From contig CASEIC010000029.1 of assembly GCA_949288045.1 (NCBI GenBank), positions 1 to 32,803 on the forward strand: 32,803 bases of DNA, written 5' to 3'. The stretch is from an uncultured Mycoplasma sp. GTDB lineage: Bacteria; Bacillota_I; Bacilli_A; Mycoplasmatales; Metamycoplasmataceae. This document shows positions 9,958 to 19,332 of the stretch, in pieces. Made by a program: the position numbers and the translations under genes. The notes under the pieces are model-generated. The model was not told the origin of the DNA. It did no database searches and saw nothing but the letters and a program-made list of their open reading frames with translations. The first letter of the stretch is position 1. The number at the start of each line of letters is the position of its first letter.

Positions 9958-10398
9958 ATGACTAAAAATTCTTTGATTGAGATTGTGGATGAAAAAGATG
10001 TTAATTGAAAAGATGCTATTAAAATGGGTGTTGATATTTTAGTCCAAAACAAAATAGCAACAAGTGATCTTGCTTCTGCAATAATAAAAAGTACAGAAGA
10101 ACTAGGCCCTTATTATATATTGATGCCTAATGTAGCTTTAGCTCATACATCACCAGGTCCATATAATAAGAAGGTTGGATTATCATTGGTTGTATTTAAA
10201 AAACCAGTTTCTTTTAGTAAAGAAGAAAGACATAAAGTAAGTTTGTTGTTTACTTTATCTGCTATTGATAGTGATTCACATATGACTATTCTTCAAAAGT
10301 TTGCAAATACTTTTTCAAGTGTTCAAAATCTTGTTGAAGAAGCATTAAAAATGAAATCAAAAGATGACATTTCAGAGTTATTCAAAGGAGTTTTATAA
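9958..10398 (+). CDS. ulaC: PTS ascorbate-type EIIA component (first set)
   Basis: A 146-residue cytoplasmic EIIA of the fructose/mannitol superfamily, UlaC-like. It accepts phosphate from HPr on His63 (in NVALAHTSP) and passes it to the neighbouring EIIB. The GPYYILMPNVAL stretch before the His and the LFTLSA...H segment after it are typical. One TGA-encoded Trp is at residue 17. The start at 9958 has a weak AGTAGG ribosome site; it follows a 218-base leader with a conserved RNA element. The stop overlaps the EIIB start by one base (TAATG), indicating coupled translation. Confidence 0.88.
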
Positions 10399-10676
10399 TG
10401 AAAAAAATATGCACCGTGTGTGGTCAGGGACTTGGTTCATCATTAATTGTAGAAATGAATATCAAATCTGTATTAACTGATTTGGGTGTTAGTGATTCTC
10501 AAGTTCAAGTAACACATAAAAACTTAAATTCTTATTCACCGGCCGATGGATTTGATTATGTTGTTTGTGGAATTGATTTAGCAGATTCTATAGATCCTGG
10601 GTCAGGAAAAAAAGTAATTCTTAATAATTTGATGGATAAACAAGAATTAAAAGATAAATTAAAAGAAATACTTTAA
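10398..10676 (+). CDS. ulaB: PTS ascorbate-type EIIB component (first set)
   Basis: A 92-residue UlaB-like phosphocarrier. The N-terminal P-loop KICTVCGQGLGSSL contains the phosphoryl-acceptor Cys8, as in the VCGNGxGSS loop of UlaB. It relays phosphate from the EIIA encoded just upstream to the sugar bound by the EIIC encoded at 10701. An extra Cys at position 5 is of unknown importance. Length and fold pattern are normal for this family. Confidence 0.9.
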   Translation: MKKICTVCGQGLGSSLIVEMNIKSVLTDLGVSDSQVQVTHKNLNSYSPADGFDYVVCGIDLADSIDPGSGKKVILNNLMDKQELKDKLKEIL

Positions 10677-10700
10677 GAAGGTTAAAAGAAAGGAGAATAA

Positions 10701-12272
10701 ATGAATTTATTTGCCGATGTTGTTACACCCCCATCAGATATATCAATATCTGCCGGGGATTGATTCCTTTCTTTCTTTAAAGATTTTGTTGGAACACCAG
10801 CCATTCTTGTTGGTTTGTTTGCAATGTTGGGTTCTATCTTATTAAGAAAGAAAACTACTGAAATAATTACAACTTTTTTTAAAACTGCAGCAGGTTTTTT
10901 AATTATTTCAGGGGGGGCCACTGTTTTAACAGGTTCGCTTGCTAATTTTCAAGTATTGTTTGAAGATTTGTTTAATTTATCTGGAGCAATACCAAATAAT
11001 GAAGCCATAGCTGGAACTATAATGGAAAATTATGGCGAGATGGCTCAACTTGGTTCAATAATAATGGTTATTTCAATTGTTTTAAATATAGGTTTAGCTT
11101 TTGGATCAAGATTTAAATATGTTTATTTATCAGGACATGTTTTATTCTATATGTCAATAAGTTTAGCTGCAATAATGGCATTAAGCGGATTTGATTTAAG
11201 TAATGCTGGAGACTATACAATAGCACTTATTTCTTCATCATTAATAATGAGTTTATATATGGTGTTGTCATGTGCAATGTTGAGTCGTTGAACAAAAGTT
11301 ATCACAAAAAGTGATGATATAACTGTTGCCCACACTGGAGCATTCAGTTATGCAATGGGTGGTTTAATCGGTGATCTTATTTATAAAATTAAAAAAGGTC
11401 AAAATATAAAATCAACAGAAGATATTAAATTCCCTAAATGATTACAATTCTTTAGAAATACATTTATTTCAATGGCAATTACAATGATCGTCTTATTCTT
11501 GGTTGTATATATTCCTGAAGGAATTATGTATAATACAGGTCAAAAATTAGCAGTTGAAGGTACAGCAATTTACAAAATATTTGAATCAGGAGCAACAAAC
11601 TGATTGGTTAGATGTATTGTAGAAGCATTTACTTTTGCCGCTGGTGTTGAAATTATTCTGCTTGGGGTAAGAATGGTTATTGCTGAATTGGTTCCATCGT
11701 TCAAAGGAATTGGTGAAAAATTAATTAAAAACGCAAAGGCTGGAATTGATTGTCCTGTTGTATTCCCATATGCTCCAAATGCTGTTTTAATTGGTTTTGT
11801 TTGTTCATTTGTGGGAGCTGCTATAGGATTAGCAATTTCAATTGGTATATCAAATGTTAACAGTATGATTCCAGTTATTATTCCAGGAATTGTTGCTCAA
11901 TTCTTCTTAGGAGCAACAACTGCAGTATTTGCAAATTCTCGTGGTGGTATTTGAGCTGCTGTTATATCTGCATTCTTAAATGGTATTTTAATTACAATGG
12001 TTCCAATTATTTTCTATGCTGGTGGGTGAGTTCCAAAAGATGAAAATGGAAAATTTATTGTTAGTGTTTGAGGAGATACAGATTATTTAACATCTGTTAT
12101 TCCAGGAATTTTATTGTTAATCAAAAATAAAATAGTAGGAAAAGTATTAGTATTAGTAGTTCCACTATTAATTTGAATTGGTTTAATTGTAGATGGCCAA
12201 ATTAAAAACTTTAAAGATAGAAAAAATAGTAGTAGCAATGTAAATAATGAAGAGTTAGTGAAACAACTATAA
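10701..12272 (+). CDS. ulaA: PTS ascorbate-type EIIC permease (first set)
   Basis: A 523-residue polytopic membrane protein of the UlaA (SgaT) family, the transport channel of an L-ascorbate-type PTS. Family landmarks include GFLIISGGATVLTG, the TGHVLFYMS-like SGHVLFYMS helix, VAHTGAFSYAMGG, GVEIILLGVRMVIAELVPSFKGI and CPVVFPYAPNAVLIGF. About 11 membrane segments are visible. TGA is read as Trp at several points. A strong AGGAGA site precedes the ATG. A run of seven G (10911-10917) lies inside the gene. Substrate specificity cannot be read from sequence; ascorbate is the family default but a pentonate/lactone is possible. Confidence 0.88.
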
Positions 12273-12284
12273 TATAATTAAAAT

Positions 12285-12938
12285 ATGTCTATTTCATTAA
12301 CTATTATTTATGTATTAATTGGTGTTGGTGTAGTTGCTTGTATAGTTGCTTTGATTTATACAAAAATAATAAAACCCAACACATTTGGATATACAAAGAA
12401 AAATTCTTTTGAGAAACAAAGTTATAACAAATTGATTTTAAAATTAAATTCAATTTCAAAAGTATATTCTTATGAAAATTTAACATTGATTTTTGAGAAT
12501 CAAAAACCAATTATTATTGAGCGTTTGTTTATTACTACGCAAAATGTTTTTATGGCTTCAAGACCTATAGAAAAATCTGTATTAGATATTGAAATTAAAA
12601 ATGAAGTTGACATTAAATTAATTTACAAAAATAAAAAATTAGATTTACCATTAGATATAAATTTAATGTTGGCTAATTATAAATTGTTTAAAAAACAAAC
12701 AAATTTAAAACAAAATGCAATTTTAATAATTCCTTTCTTAAACAAAACAATAAGTAACAAAAAAATAAATAATATTCATTTTGTTGAATATGAATCGTTA
12801 TATGATTACATCATAAAAATTGATGAGCAACCTAGTGAGTTAAATTCAAAAGATGTTGTTGCAATAATTGAGAAATATATGATGAAACAAAAACCAAAAA
12901 GAACATTTATGAATATTAAGTTTAATAAAAATAATTAA
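12285..12938 (+). CDS. Membrane-anchored protein of unknown function
   Basis: A 217-residue protein with one N-terminal transmembrane helix (about residues 5-27, IIYVLIGVGVVACIVALIY) and a Lys/Asn/Ile-rich cytoplasmic or extracellular domain. I do not recognise a family with confidence. The order of strands and the ERLFITTQNVFMASRPI segment loosely recall NERD-type nuclease-like domains, but the catalytic residues are not evident. It follows the first EIIC gene by 12 bases. Overlapping TATAAT boxes at 12268-12278 suggest its own leaderless transcript. The gene has no TGA codon. A strong terminator follows it. Confidence 0.7.
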   Translation: MSISLTIIYVLIGVGVVACIVALIYTKIIKPNTFGYTKKNSFEKQSYNKLILKLNSISKVYSYENLTLIFENQKPIIIERLFITTQNVFMASRPIEKSVLDIEIKNEVDIKLIYKNKKLDLPLDINLMLANYKLFKKQTNLKQNAILIIPFLNKTISNKKINNIHFVEYESLYDYIIKIDEQPSELNSKDVVAIIEKYMMKQKPKRTFMNIKFNKNN

Positions 12939-12963
12939 TAAATGTAACAAAAGAAAATTGTTG

Positions 12964-13016
12964 AAATTTTTGTTAGGAAATTCAGCATAATTCCTAATGA
13001 AAATTTTTTATTTTTT
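12964..13016 (+). terminator. Rho-independent terminator after first PTS operon
   Basis: A 16-bp stem, AAATTTTTGTTAGGAA with TTCCTAATGAAAATTT (two G-T pairs), an 11-base loop, then a T-rich tail (TTTTATTTTTT). It separates the first PTS cluster and the anchored unknown from the second operon promoter at 13021. Confidence 0.85.
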
Positions 13017-13020
13017 GTAG

Positions 13021-13026
13021 TATAAT
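13021..13026 (+). promoter_or_regulatory. -10 box of second PTS operon
   Basis: A perfect TATAAT directly after the preceding terminator and just before the second copy of the conserved leader element. No clear -35 box is seen. Confidence 0.65.
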
Positions 13027-13027
13027 G

Positions 13028-13079
13028 AAATTGTTAGCTATGTTAAAAATACAATGCAAATTAAGATTATTAAAATGAA
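13028..13079 (+). promoter_or_regulatory. Conserved 5' leader RNA element, copy B
   Basis: It shares AAATTGTTAGC and GCAAA-TTA-GATTATTAAAATGAA with copy A at 9763-9824, while the segment between them differs in sequence and length but keeps a small TGT/ACA hairpin. The GTTAGC/GCAAAY pairing is kept with a C-to-T change that turns a G-C pair into G-U. The 3' arm (CAAATT, 13057-13062) can instead pair with AATTTG at 13079-13084 followed by TTTTT, a weak terminator. GTTAGC is complementary, with one G-U, to GCTGAC at 13151-13156. Confidence 0.6.
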
Positions 13080-13139
13080 ATTTGTTTTTACAATATTTAC
13101 ATATTAGACAGGAGTAAGTTCTCTCATATTTCTTTTAAT

Positions 13140-13167
13140 TTTCCTTTGTAGCTGACGAGAAAGGAAG
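13140..13167 (+). promoter_or_regulatory. Hairpin covering the ribosome binding site of the lactonase gene
   Basis: TTCCTTT (13141-13147) pairs perfectly with AAAGGAA (13160-13166); a T-G pair can extend it by one. The 3' arm is the Shine-Dalgarno sequence AAGGAAG of the GTG-started gene at 13174. The 12-base loop contains GCTGAC, complementary to the 5' leader element. This could hold translation off until the loop or stem is engaged. Confidence 0.55.
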
Positions 13168-13173
13168 AAAAAA

Positions 13174-14262
13174 GTGAAAAAATTTGCTAGAACTATTTTA
13201 GGTGATATTTCACCAGAAAAATTAGGGGTAGTTGATTGTCATGATCACTTAATTAAAAATTATGGACCCGAGGCACATGAACATCCAGATTTTATTATGA
13301 TGTCTCATGATGCAGCAGTAAAAGAAATGCATGAATTTATTGAATGCGGTAAAAAATTTGGGAAAAAATATGGTACCGAAATGGTAACTATGGTAACTAT
13401 GGATCCGCCAAACGTTGGGCGTGATGTTAAAAGAATGTTGAAAATTGCTAAAGAATTAAAAGGCAAAGCAAACATCATTATGGCAACAGGATTCCATAAG
13501 GCTGCTTTTTATGATAAAGGAGCTTCTTGGTTAGCTTTAGCACCAATTAAAGAAATAACAAAAATGGTTATTGCTGAAATTGAAGAAGGCCTAGATATTT
13601 ACAATTATTCAGGACCTGTTGTTGAAAGAAACAAAGAACACAAAGCAGGTATTATTAAAGTAGGAACTGGTTACGCAGCCATAGATCGTTTAGAATTGAA
13701 ATCAGCAGAAGTTGCTGCTAGAGCTTCAGTTGCTACCGGTTGTCCAATTTTGGTGCATACACAATTAGGAACAATGGCACTAGAAATTGCACAACATTTA
13801 ATAGACTTTGGAGTTAATCCAAGAAAAATACAATTGTCACATTTAAATAAAAATCCAGATAAATATTACTATGAAAAAATAATTAAAGAAACAGGTGTCA
13901 CATTATGTTTTGATGGACCAGATAGGGTTAAATACTACACAGATGCAACACTTGCAGAGAATATTAAATATTTAGTTGATAAAGGTTTACAAAAACACAT
14001 TACACTAGCACTTGATGCAGGTAGAATTCTATACCAAAGAAATTATGGTATCGAAAAAGGTAAACAAACCTTTGGATTAGCATATCTATTTGATAGATTT
14101 ATTCCTTTAATGAAACAAGTAGGTATTAAAGATGATGCTATTGAAGATATGTTAATTAATAACCCAAGAGAAATATTAACATTTGATGAACCAAGAAAAT
14201 TTAATGAAAAAATAAAACCATCTCTTGCAAAACTTAAAAAAGATTTAAAAGTTGAAGATTAA
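13174..14262 (+). CDS. Phosphotriesterase-family phosphorylated-sugar lactonase
   Basis: A 362-residue amidohydrolase of the phosphotriesterase (COG1735) family. The complete binuclear metal site is visible: HxH in DCHDHL (His23, His25), bridging Lys162 in IIKVGTG, His195 in LVHTQ, His223 in LSHLNK and Asp281 in LALDAGR. Characterised close relatives from M. synoviae and M. agalactiae (recalled) hydrolyse D-xylono- and L-arabino-1,4-lactone 5-phosphate, not pesticides. Here it heads an operon with an ascorbate-type PTS and UlaDEF, in the position where UlaG lactonase would be needed. The start is GTG with AAGGAAG buried in a hairpin. It has ordinary TGG Trp codons. Confidence 0.88.
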   Translation: MKKFARTILGDISPEKLGVVDCHDHLIKNYGPEAHEHPDFIMMSHDAAVKEMHEFIECGKKFGKKYGTEMVTMVTMDPPNVGRDVKRMLKIAKELKGKANIIMATGFHKAAFYDKGASWLALAPIKEITKMVIAEIEEGLDIYNYSGPVVERNKEHKAGIIKVGTGYAAIDRLELKSAEVAARASVATGCPILVHTQLGTMALEIAQHLIDFGVNPRKIQLSHLNKNPDKYYYEKIIKETGVTLCFDGPDRVKYYTDATLAENIKYLVDKGLQKHITLALDAGRILYQRNYGIEKGKQTFGLAYLFDRFIPLMKQVGIKDDAIEDMLINNPREILTFDEPRKFNEKIKPSLAKLKKDLKVED

Positions 14263-14313
14263 TTTTTATTCAACCTTCTCATATAAAACAAAAGAAAGGA
14301 GATTGTTTGTTAG

Positions 14314-16248
14314 ATGATTGAAAAATTCAAATCAAAAGAATCAAGAAGAATTTGGTGAATATTGGGTTCTTTGTTAGCAATTAATGTTGTTATTATTTTA
14401 ATAACACTATTAGTTTACATGTTTGGTCCAACTAAGGGATCGGCTGGTGATGCTGCAAATTATCTATTAAATCAAGTTTATTTAAATAACTTCTTCAAAC
14501 AACCAGCCCTTGTATTAGGATTCATAACTTTATTTGGATATCTAATTATGGGTAGAGGAGCTAAGGATTCATTCTTAGGAGCTCTAAAATGTGTTATAGG
14601 ATATGTTCTATTAGCTATTGGTTCGGGGACTCTAACAGGAGTTGCTAAACCAGTATTCCAAGCTATTTCAGAAATTGGTGGAGCAGGAGTTAATGTTGTT
14701 CCTCTTGATCCATACTTTGCTTTAAACGCAGGAAACAACTTCTTCCAAAACTTCAGAGTTGGTGCTGATTTTGTTGGATTAATTACTTATGTATTCATTG
14801 TTGGATTTGTTGTAAACATTATTTTAGTTTCATTGAAAAAATGAACAAATGTTAATTCATTAATGATTACAGGACATGTTATGTTGCAACAAGCCGCTGT
14901 TATTACTCCAGCATTCTATGTTTTAATGTTTAGTCAAATTCCATTACTTGATAACATGAACATTTCAAGTGGGGCACAAGCAGGTGTTGCTATCGTAGCA
15001 GGATTATTTTTAGGAGCTTACTGAGGTATTGCTTCAACAGGTACTTTAAAAGCAACAAATAAAGTAACAGGTGATGCAGGATTTGCTATTGGACATCAAC
15101 AAATGTTAACAATCGCCCTTGCATATAAAATGTCAAGATTTTTTGGTTCACCTGAAGATTCAGCTGAAACAAAAAAAATGCCTAAAGCATTAAAAATCTT
15201 TGAAGATAATGTTTTTGTCCAAACAGCAATTATTTCTATTCTATTCTTAATTCTATTTATTATTTTAATTTCAACAGGAACAATTGATGCTGGTTTGGGT
15301 GCATCAATTAAAGATGGGCATGGAATTGCTGGGCAATGGAATACAACATTTGGTGGAGCACACTGAGTAATTAATATTTTTGGTGGAGCCATTAAATTAG
15401 TTGCTGCTCTAATCTGTATGATGACAGGTGTTAGAATGTTCGTTACAGAATTACAACAATCATTTACAGGTATTAGTGAAAAATTAGTTAAAGATGCTGT
15501 TATTGCTGTTGATATTGCTGCAGTATATGGATTCTGTCCAAACTCAGTAACATTTGCGTTTGCTTCAGGAACAATTGCTCAATTTTTAGGAACATTTGTA
15601 ACAATTGGTTTATCAATGATTCCAGGATCACAAATTGCAGTTGTTATTCCTTTATTCGTAACATTATTCTTTAACTCAGGAGCTATTGGTCCTTATGCTA
15701 ATGCGGCTGGTGGATACAAGGCCGTTCTAACTGTTCCAGCAATTATTGGTTTCATTGAAATTATTGTTATTTCATTAGGATTATGAGCTGTTCAAAATGC
15801 TTCTGGAAATATTGGATCTGTAACTGCTTATGAATTAGTTAAGGATGCAAATGTAACAGATGCAATTAAACAAACACAAGGATTTGTTGGTATTCAAGAT
15901 TCAATAATTCTATTTGAATCATCTGTAAATATTAAAGACATTGCAGGAATTGATGCTGTTATTGCAACAAATGATGCTGGTGAATTTATCGTTTCAAAAA
16001 CATGAAATTCAAATCCATTTGCAGAAGGATACATTGGTATGGGTGATTGAACTTTATTCTTCGGATCAATTATGTTAATTTCAGGATGACATATTGTGAT
16101 AGCTTCAATTGTAGTACCAATTGCATTCTTAGGATTATTCTCATATGGATGAATTTTAGATTCAGACAAACAACACAAAAAAACATGATTACAAAAATTA
16201 TTAAAATTAAACCCTGTTCTTAAAGAACAATCAAGTCAAAATGAATAA
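14314..16248 (+). CDS. ulaA: PTS ascorbate-type EIIC permease, enlarged (second set)
   Basis: A 644-residue UlaA-family membrane protein, longer than the usual about 465-525. Landmarks include ITGHVMLQQAAVITPAFY, CMMTGVRMFVTELQQSFTGI and the YGFCPNSVTFAF segment. A hydrophilic stretch of roughly 80 residues (about 499-577) is inserted before the last membrane helices, and two WW/W positions use TGA. AAGGAGA lies 11 bases before the ATG, a long but usable spacing. It is expected to import the lactone or acid processed by the flanking enzymes, with the EIIB and EIIA encoded just downstream. Confidence 0.87.
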
Positions 16249-16265
16249 ACACAAAGGAGAAATAT

Positions 16266-16550
16266 ATGGCTTTAAAAATCGTCGCAGCTTGTGGTAATGG
16301 AATGGGCACAAGCATGATTATTAAACTTAAAGTTGAAAAAATTTGTAAAGAATTGGGAGTAGATGCTTCAGTTGAAGCATTGTCAATGGGTCAATCAAAA
16401 GGACTAACCAATTCTGTTGATATTATAATTTCATCAACACATTTATCAAGTGAATTTAATGCAAATCAAAAAGCAAAAATTGTTGGTGTTAAAAATTTAA
16501 TGGATGAAAAAGAGATTAAAGAAGCATTATCAAAAGCGTTAGGGAAATAA
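16266..16550 (+). CDS. ulaB: PTS ascorbate-type EIIB component (second set)
   Basis: A 94-residue UlaB-like phosphocarrier. The loop VAACGNGMGTSM carries the acceptor Cys9 in the exact family context, and the SSTHLSSEF and VGVKNLMD segments follow E. coli UlaB closely. AAAGGAGA precedes the ATG. The stop overlaps the next start by one base (TAATG). It is more similar to canonical UlaB than the EIIB at 10398, which supports this cluster as the true ascorbate-type one. Confidence 0.92.
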   Translation: MALKIVAACGNGMGTSMIIKLKVEKICKELGVDASVEALSMGQSKGLTNSVDIIISSTHLSSEFNANQKAKIVGVKNLMDEKEIKEALSKALGK

Positions 16551-17026
16551 TGAGTATTAATTTATTAGACATTTTAAAAAAGTATGACAGTATTAGATTA
16601 AATCAAAACGCAAAAAATTGACAAGAGGCTGTCAGGGTTGCATTACAACCTTTAATAGATAAAAATATAGTAACCACCGAATATTATGATGCTATTATAA
16701 AAAGAACTAAGGAATGAGGACCATATTATATTATTTCTGATGGTTTAGCAATGCCTCATGCAGAAAGTTCGGCTGGAGTAAATGAAAATGGTTTTTCACT
16801 TGTGATTTTAAACTCACCAATTAAATTTGATGGTGATCCAAGAGAAATTAAAGTATTAATTGCTCTAGCAGCAACAAGCCCTGAAATACACACTTCTGAA
16901 GCATTACCTCAAATAGTTGCAATATTTGAAAATGAAGAAACACTAAAAAAAATTGTTAATTCAAAAACAAAAGAAGAAATTATTTCAATAATTGAAAAAA
17001 TAGATTTTAGAAAATATTTATCATAA
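16550..17026 (+). CDS. ulaC: PTS ascorbate-type EIIA component (second set)
   Basis: A 158-residue UlaC-like EIIA. The acceptor is His70 in GLAMPHAESSAG; GPYYIISDG precedes it, and LIALAATSPEIHTSEALPQI contains the second conserved His region (core ATSPEIHTSEAL). Two TGA-encoded Trp are present (NWQEA, EWGPY). It is translationally coupled to the EIIB gene through a one-base overlap and followed by ulaD after 12 bases. Confidence 0.92.
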
Positions 17027-17038
17027 AAAGGAGAACAT

Positions 17039-17695
17039 ATGGCTTTACCTATGTTACAAATTGCTCTTGATACCTTAACAACTCAAGAAGCAATTGATTC
17101 AGCTAAGAAAGCATCTAAGTATATAGATGTTATTGAAGTCGGAACAATATTAATTTCATCAGAAGGAAAAAAAGCAATAAAAGATCTTAAAAAAGCATTT
17201 CCAGATAAATTAATTGTTGCTGATGGAAAAATTGCAGATGCTGCAAAAGTATTTGGAAAAATGTTTTATGAAAGCGGGGCAGATTTTACAACCGCAATAT
17301 GTGCCGCCGAAACAGCAACAATAAGTGAATTAGTCAAATTAGCTAATGACTACAAAGCAAACAAAGAAGTTCAAGTTGAAATGACTTCTCACTTTACTTG
17401 AGAACAAGCTGAAGAGTGAAAAAAAGTTGGTGTAACTCAAGTTGTATGACACCGCGCAAGAGATGCTCAAGCAGCAGGTCAAAAATGAGGACAAAAAGAT
17501 ATTGATTCAGTAGCAAGATTAGCTAAGATGGGATTTAAAGTCACTGTAACAGGTGGTGTTGATTTAGAAGATATTAAATTGTTCAAAGATATTCCAGTTT
17601 ACATTTTCATAGCAGGTCGTTCAATTAGAGATGCAAAAGATCCAGAAGCTGCTGCAAAGGCATTCCAAGATGAGTTTAAAAAATATTGAAAATAA
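17039..17695 (+). CDS. ulaD: 3-keto-L-gulonate-6-phosphate decarboxylase
   Basis: A 218-residue TIM-barrel enzyme of the orotidine-5'-phosphate decarboxylase suprafamily. It converts 3-keto-L-gulonate 6-phosphate to L-xylulose 5-phosphate and CO2. Motifs: QIALDTL at the N-terminus, IEVGT, the Mg/catalytic block VADGKIADA (Asp and Lys as in DxKxxD), [22 protein letters not shown] and [13 protein letters not shown] (phosphate binding). Hexulose-6-phosphate synthase is a relative, but [10 protein letters not shown] and the context favour UlaD. An AAAAGGAG site precedes the ATG. The last 26 bases overlap the start of ulaE in another frame. Confidence 0.94.
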
Positions 17696-18551
17696 AAATA
17701 GATTTTTAGGTATTTATGAAAAAGCAATGAACAATAAGTTTTCAATTGCTGAAAAAATTGACATAGCAAAAGCAGCAGGATATGATTTCATTGAATTTAG
17801 TGTTGATGAAACTGAAATGAGATTAGCTCGTTTAAAATGAAGTGATAAAAAAATAAATGAAGTAAGAAAAATATTGATAGAAAAAGATTTCTATTTTAAC
17901 TCGATGACGTTAAGTGCACATCGTAAATATCCATTTGGTTCTAAAGATCCAAAGATTAGAAGAAAAGCTTTATGAATAATGGAAAAAGCATGTATTCTTG
18001 CTAAGAAATTAGGTATTAGAATCATTCAATTAGCAACATATGATGTTTATTATGAAAAAGCGGATGAAGAAACTAGAAAAATGTTTATTGAGGGTATGAA
18101 AAAATGTGCTTATCTTGCACAGAAATACTCAGTAACATTGGCTTTTGAAACAATGGATACACCTTTTGGTGGAACAGTGTCAAAATGTTTAAATTTTTTA
18201 CACCAGATAGATTCACCAAATTTTTATGTGTATCCAGATTTGGGTAATTTAAACCAATTTGCAACAAATGATATTGAAAACGAACTTGAATTAGGTAAAA
18301 ATAAAATTGTTGCTTTTCACTTCAAAGATACAACACCAAATCAATTTAGAGATTTAGAATTTGGTTCAGGAACCGTTGATTTTGTTAGATCACTAAAATG
18401 TTTAAAGAAATTGAAAATCAATGCTCCTATTATGATTGAAATGTGATCTAAGAATGAACCAAACGAAACAATAGAACAAAATATTAAATATATTGCAAAA
18501 GCAAAAGAATTCTATGATAAACAATGAAAATTGGCAGGTAATGATGAGTAA
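17670..18551 (+). CDS. ulaE: L-xylulose-5-phosphate 3-epimerase
   Basis: A 293-residue TIM-barrel epimerase (AP endonuclease 2-like fold) that interconverts L-xylulose 5-phosphate and L-ribulose 5-phosphate. Visible landmarks: LGIYEKA at the start, IEFSVDET with a metal-site Glu, [33 protein letters not shown] (metal Glu), [10 protein letters not shown] and FHFKDT (metal Asp and His), and IEMWS near the end with Trp as TGA. The chosen ATG lies inside the end of ulaD; the 26-base overlap suggests coupled translation, since no separate ribosome site is obvious. The frame continues to one base before the ulaF reading is established. Confidence 0.93.
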
Positions 18552-19278
18552 TTATGATAAAAATGAAATGATAAAACTTAAAAAAGAAGTTTATGAAGCA
18601 AATATGCTTTTGTACAAATATCGTTTAGCAATTCATACATGAGGTAATGTTTCAGGAATAACCAAAGATAGAAAATATATGGTTATAAAACCATCAGGTG
18701 TTCCTTATGAAACTATGACATGAGAAGATATGGTTATAACTGATATGGAAAATAATGTTATTGATTCTAAATGAAATCCATCATCCGATACTCCAACCCA
18801 TACATTAATTTATAAAGCTGATGAAAAAGTAAAAGGTATTGTTCATACCCATTCTCCTTATGCTGTTGGCTGAGCACAAGCAGGAAAAGATATTCCGTGT
18901 TTTGGGACAACGCATGCTGATAACTTTTATGGATCAGTTCCATGTACGAGAGAATTATCAGATGATGAAATTAATGAAGATGGAAAATATGAACATAACA
19001 CAGGATTAGTTATATTAGAAGATTTTAAAAAACGTAAAAAAACTTTTGAAGCAACACCTGCTGTTCTTGTTAAAGAACATGGTCCATTTACTTTCTCTGT
19101 TAAATCTCCAGAAGATGCTGTTAATATAGCATTAACTTTAGAAGAAGTTGCCAAAATGGCTATCCATACATTAATTGTTGATCCTAAATGCAAAGGAGCA
19201 AATAAAGTTTTACAAGATAAGCATTATTTTAGAAAACATGGGGCTAATGCTTATTACGGACAAAAAGGAAAGAAATAA
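18544..19278 (+). CDS. ulaF: L-ribulose-5-phosphate 4-epimerase
   Basis: A 244-residue class II aldolase/AraD-family enzyme that converts L-ribulose 5-phosphate to D-xylulose 5-phosphate, feeding the pentose phosphate pathway. The zinc ligands are visible in [15 protein letters not shown] (two His) and KEHGPFTF (third His); [15 protein letters not shown] and [17 protein letters not shown] are family blocks (core THADNFYG). Several Trp are TGA. ATG at 18544 is chosen, with ATG at 18541 also in frame; both overlap the end of ulaE. It is the last gene of the operon and is followed by a terminator. Confidence 0.94.
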
Positions 19279-19300
19279 ATTATATAATTTAAATATACAA

Positions 19301-19329
19301 GGAATTATTGAGACAACAATAATTCTTTT
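19301..19329 (+). terminator. Rho-independent terminator after ulaF
   Basis: GAATTATTG (19302-19310) pairs perfectly with CAATAATTC (19317-19325), with an AGACAA loop and a TTTT tail. It closes the lactonase/Ula operon. Confidence 0.75.
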
Positions 19330-19332
19330 GTT

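Noticed and set aside
13174-14262. Organophosphate-degrading phosphotriesterase
   Set aside because: The metal site is shared by the family, but the operon context and recalled Mycoplasma relatives point to phosphorylated-sugar lactones as substrates.
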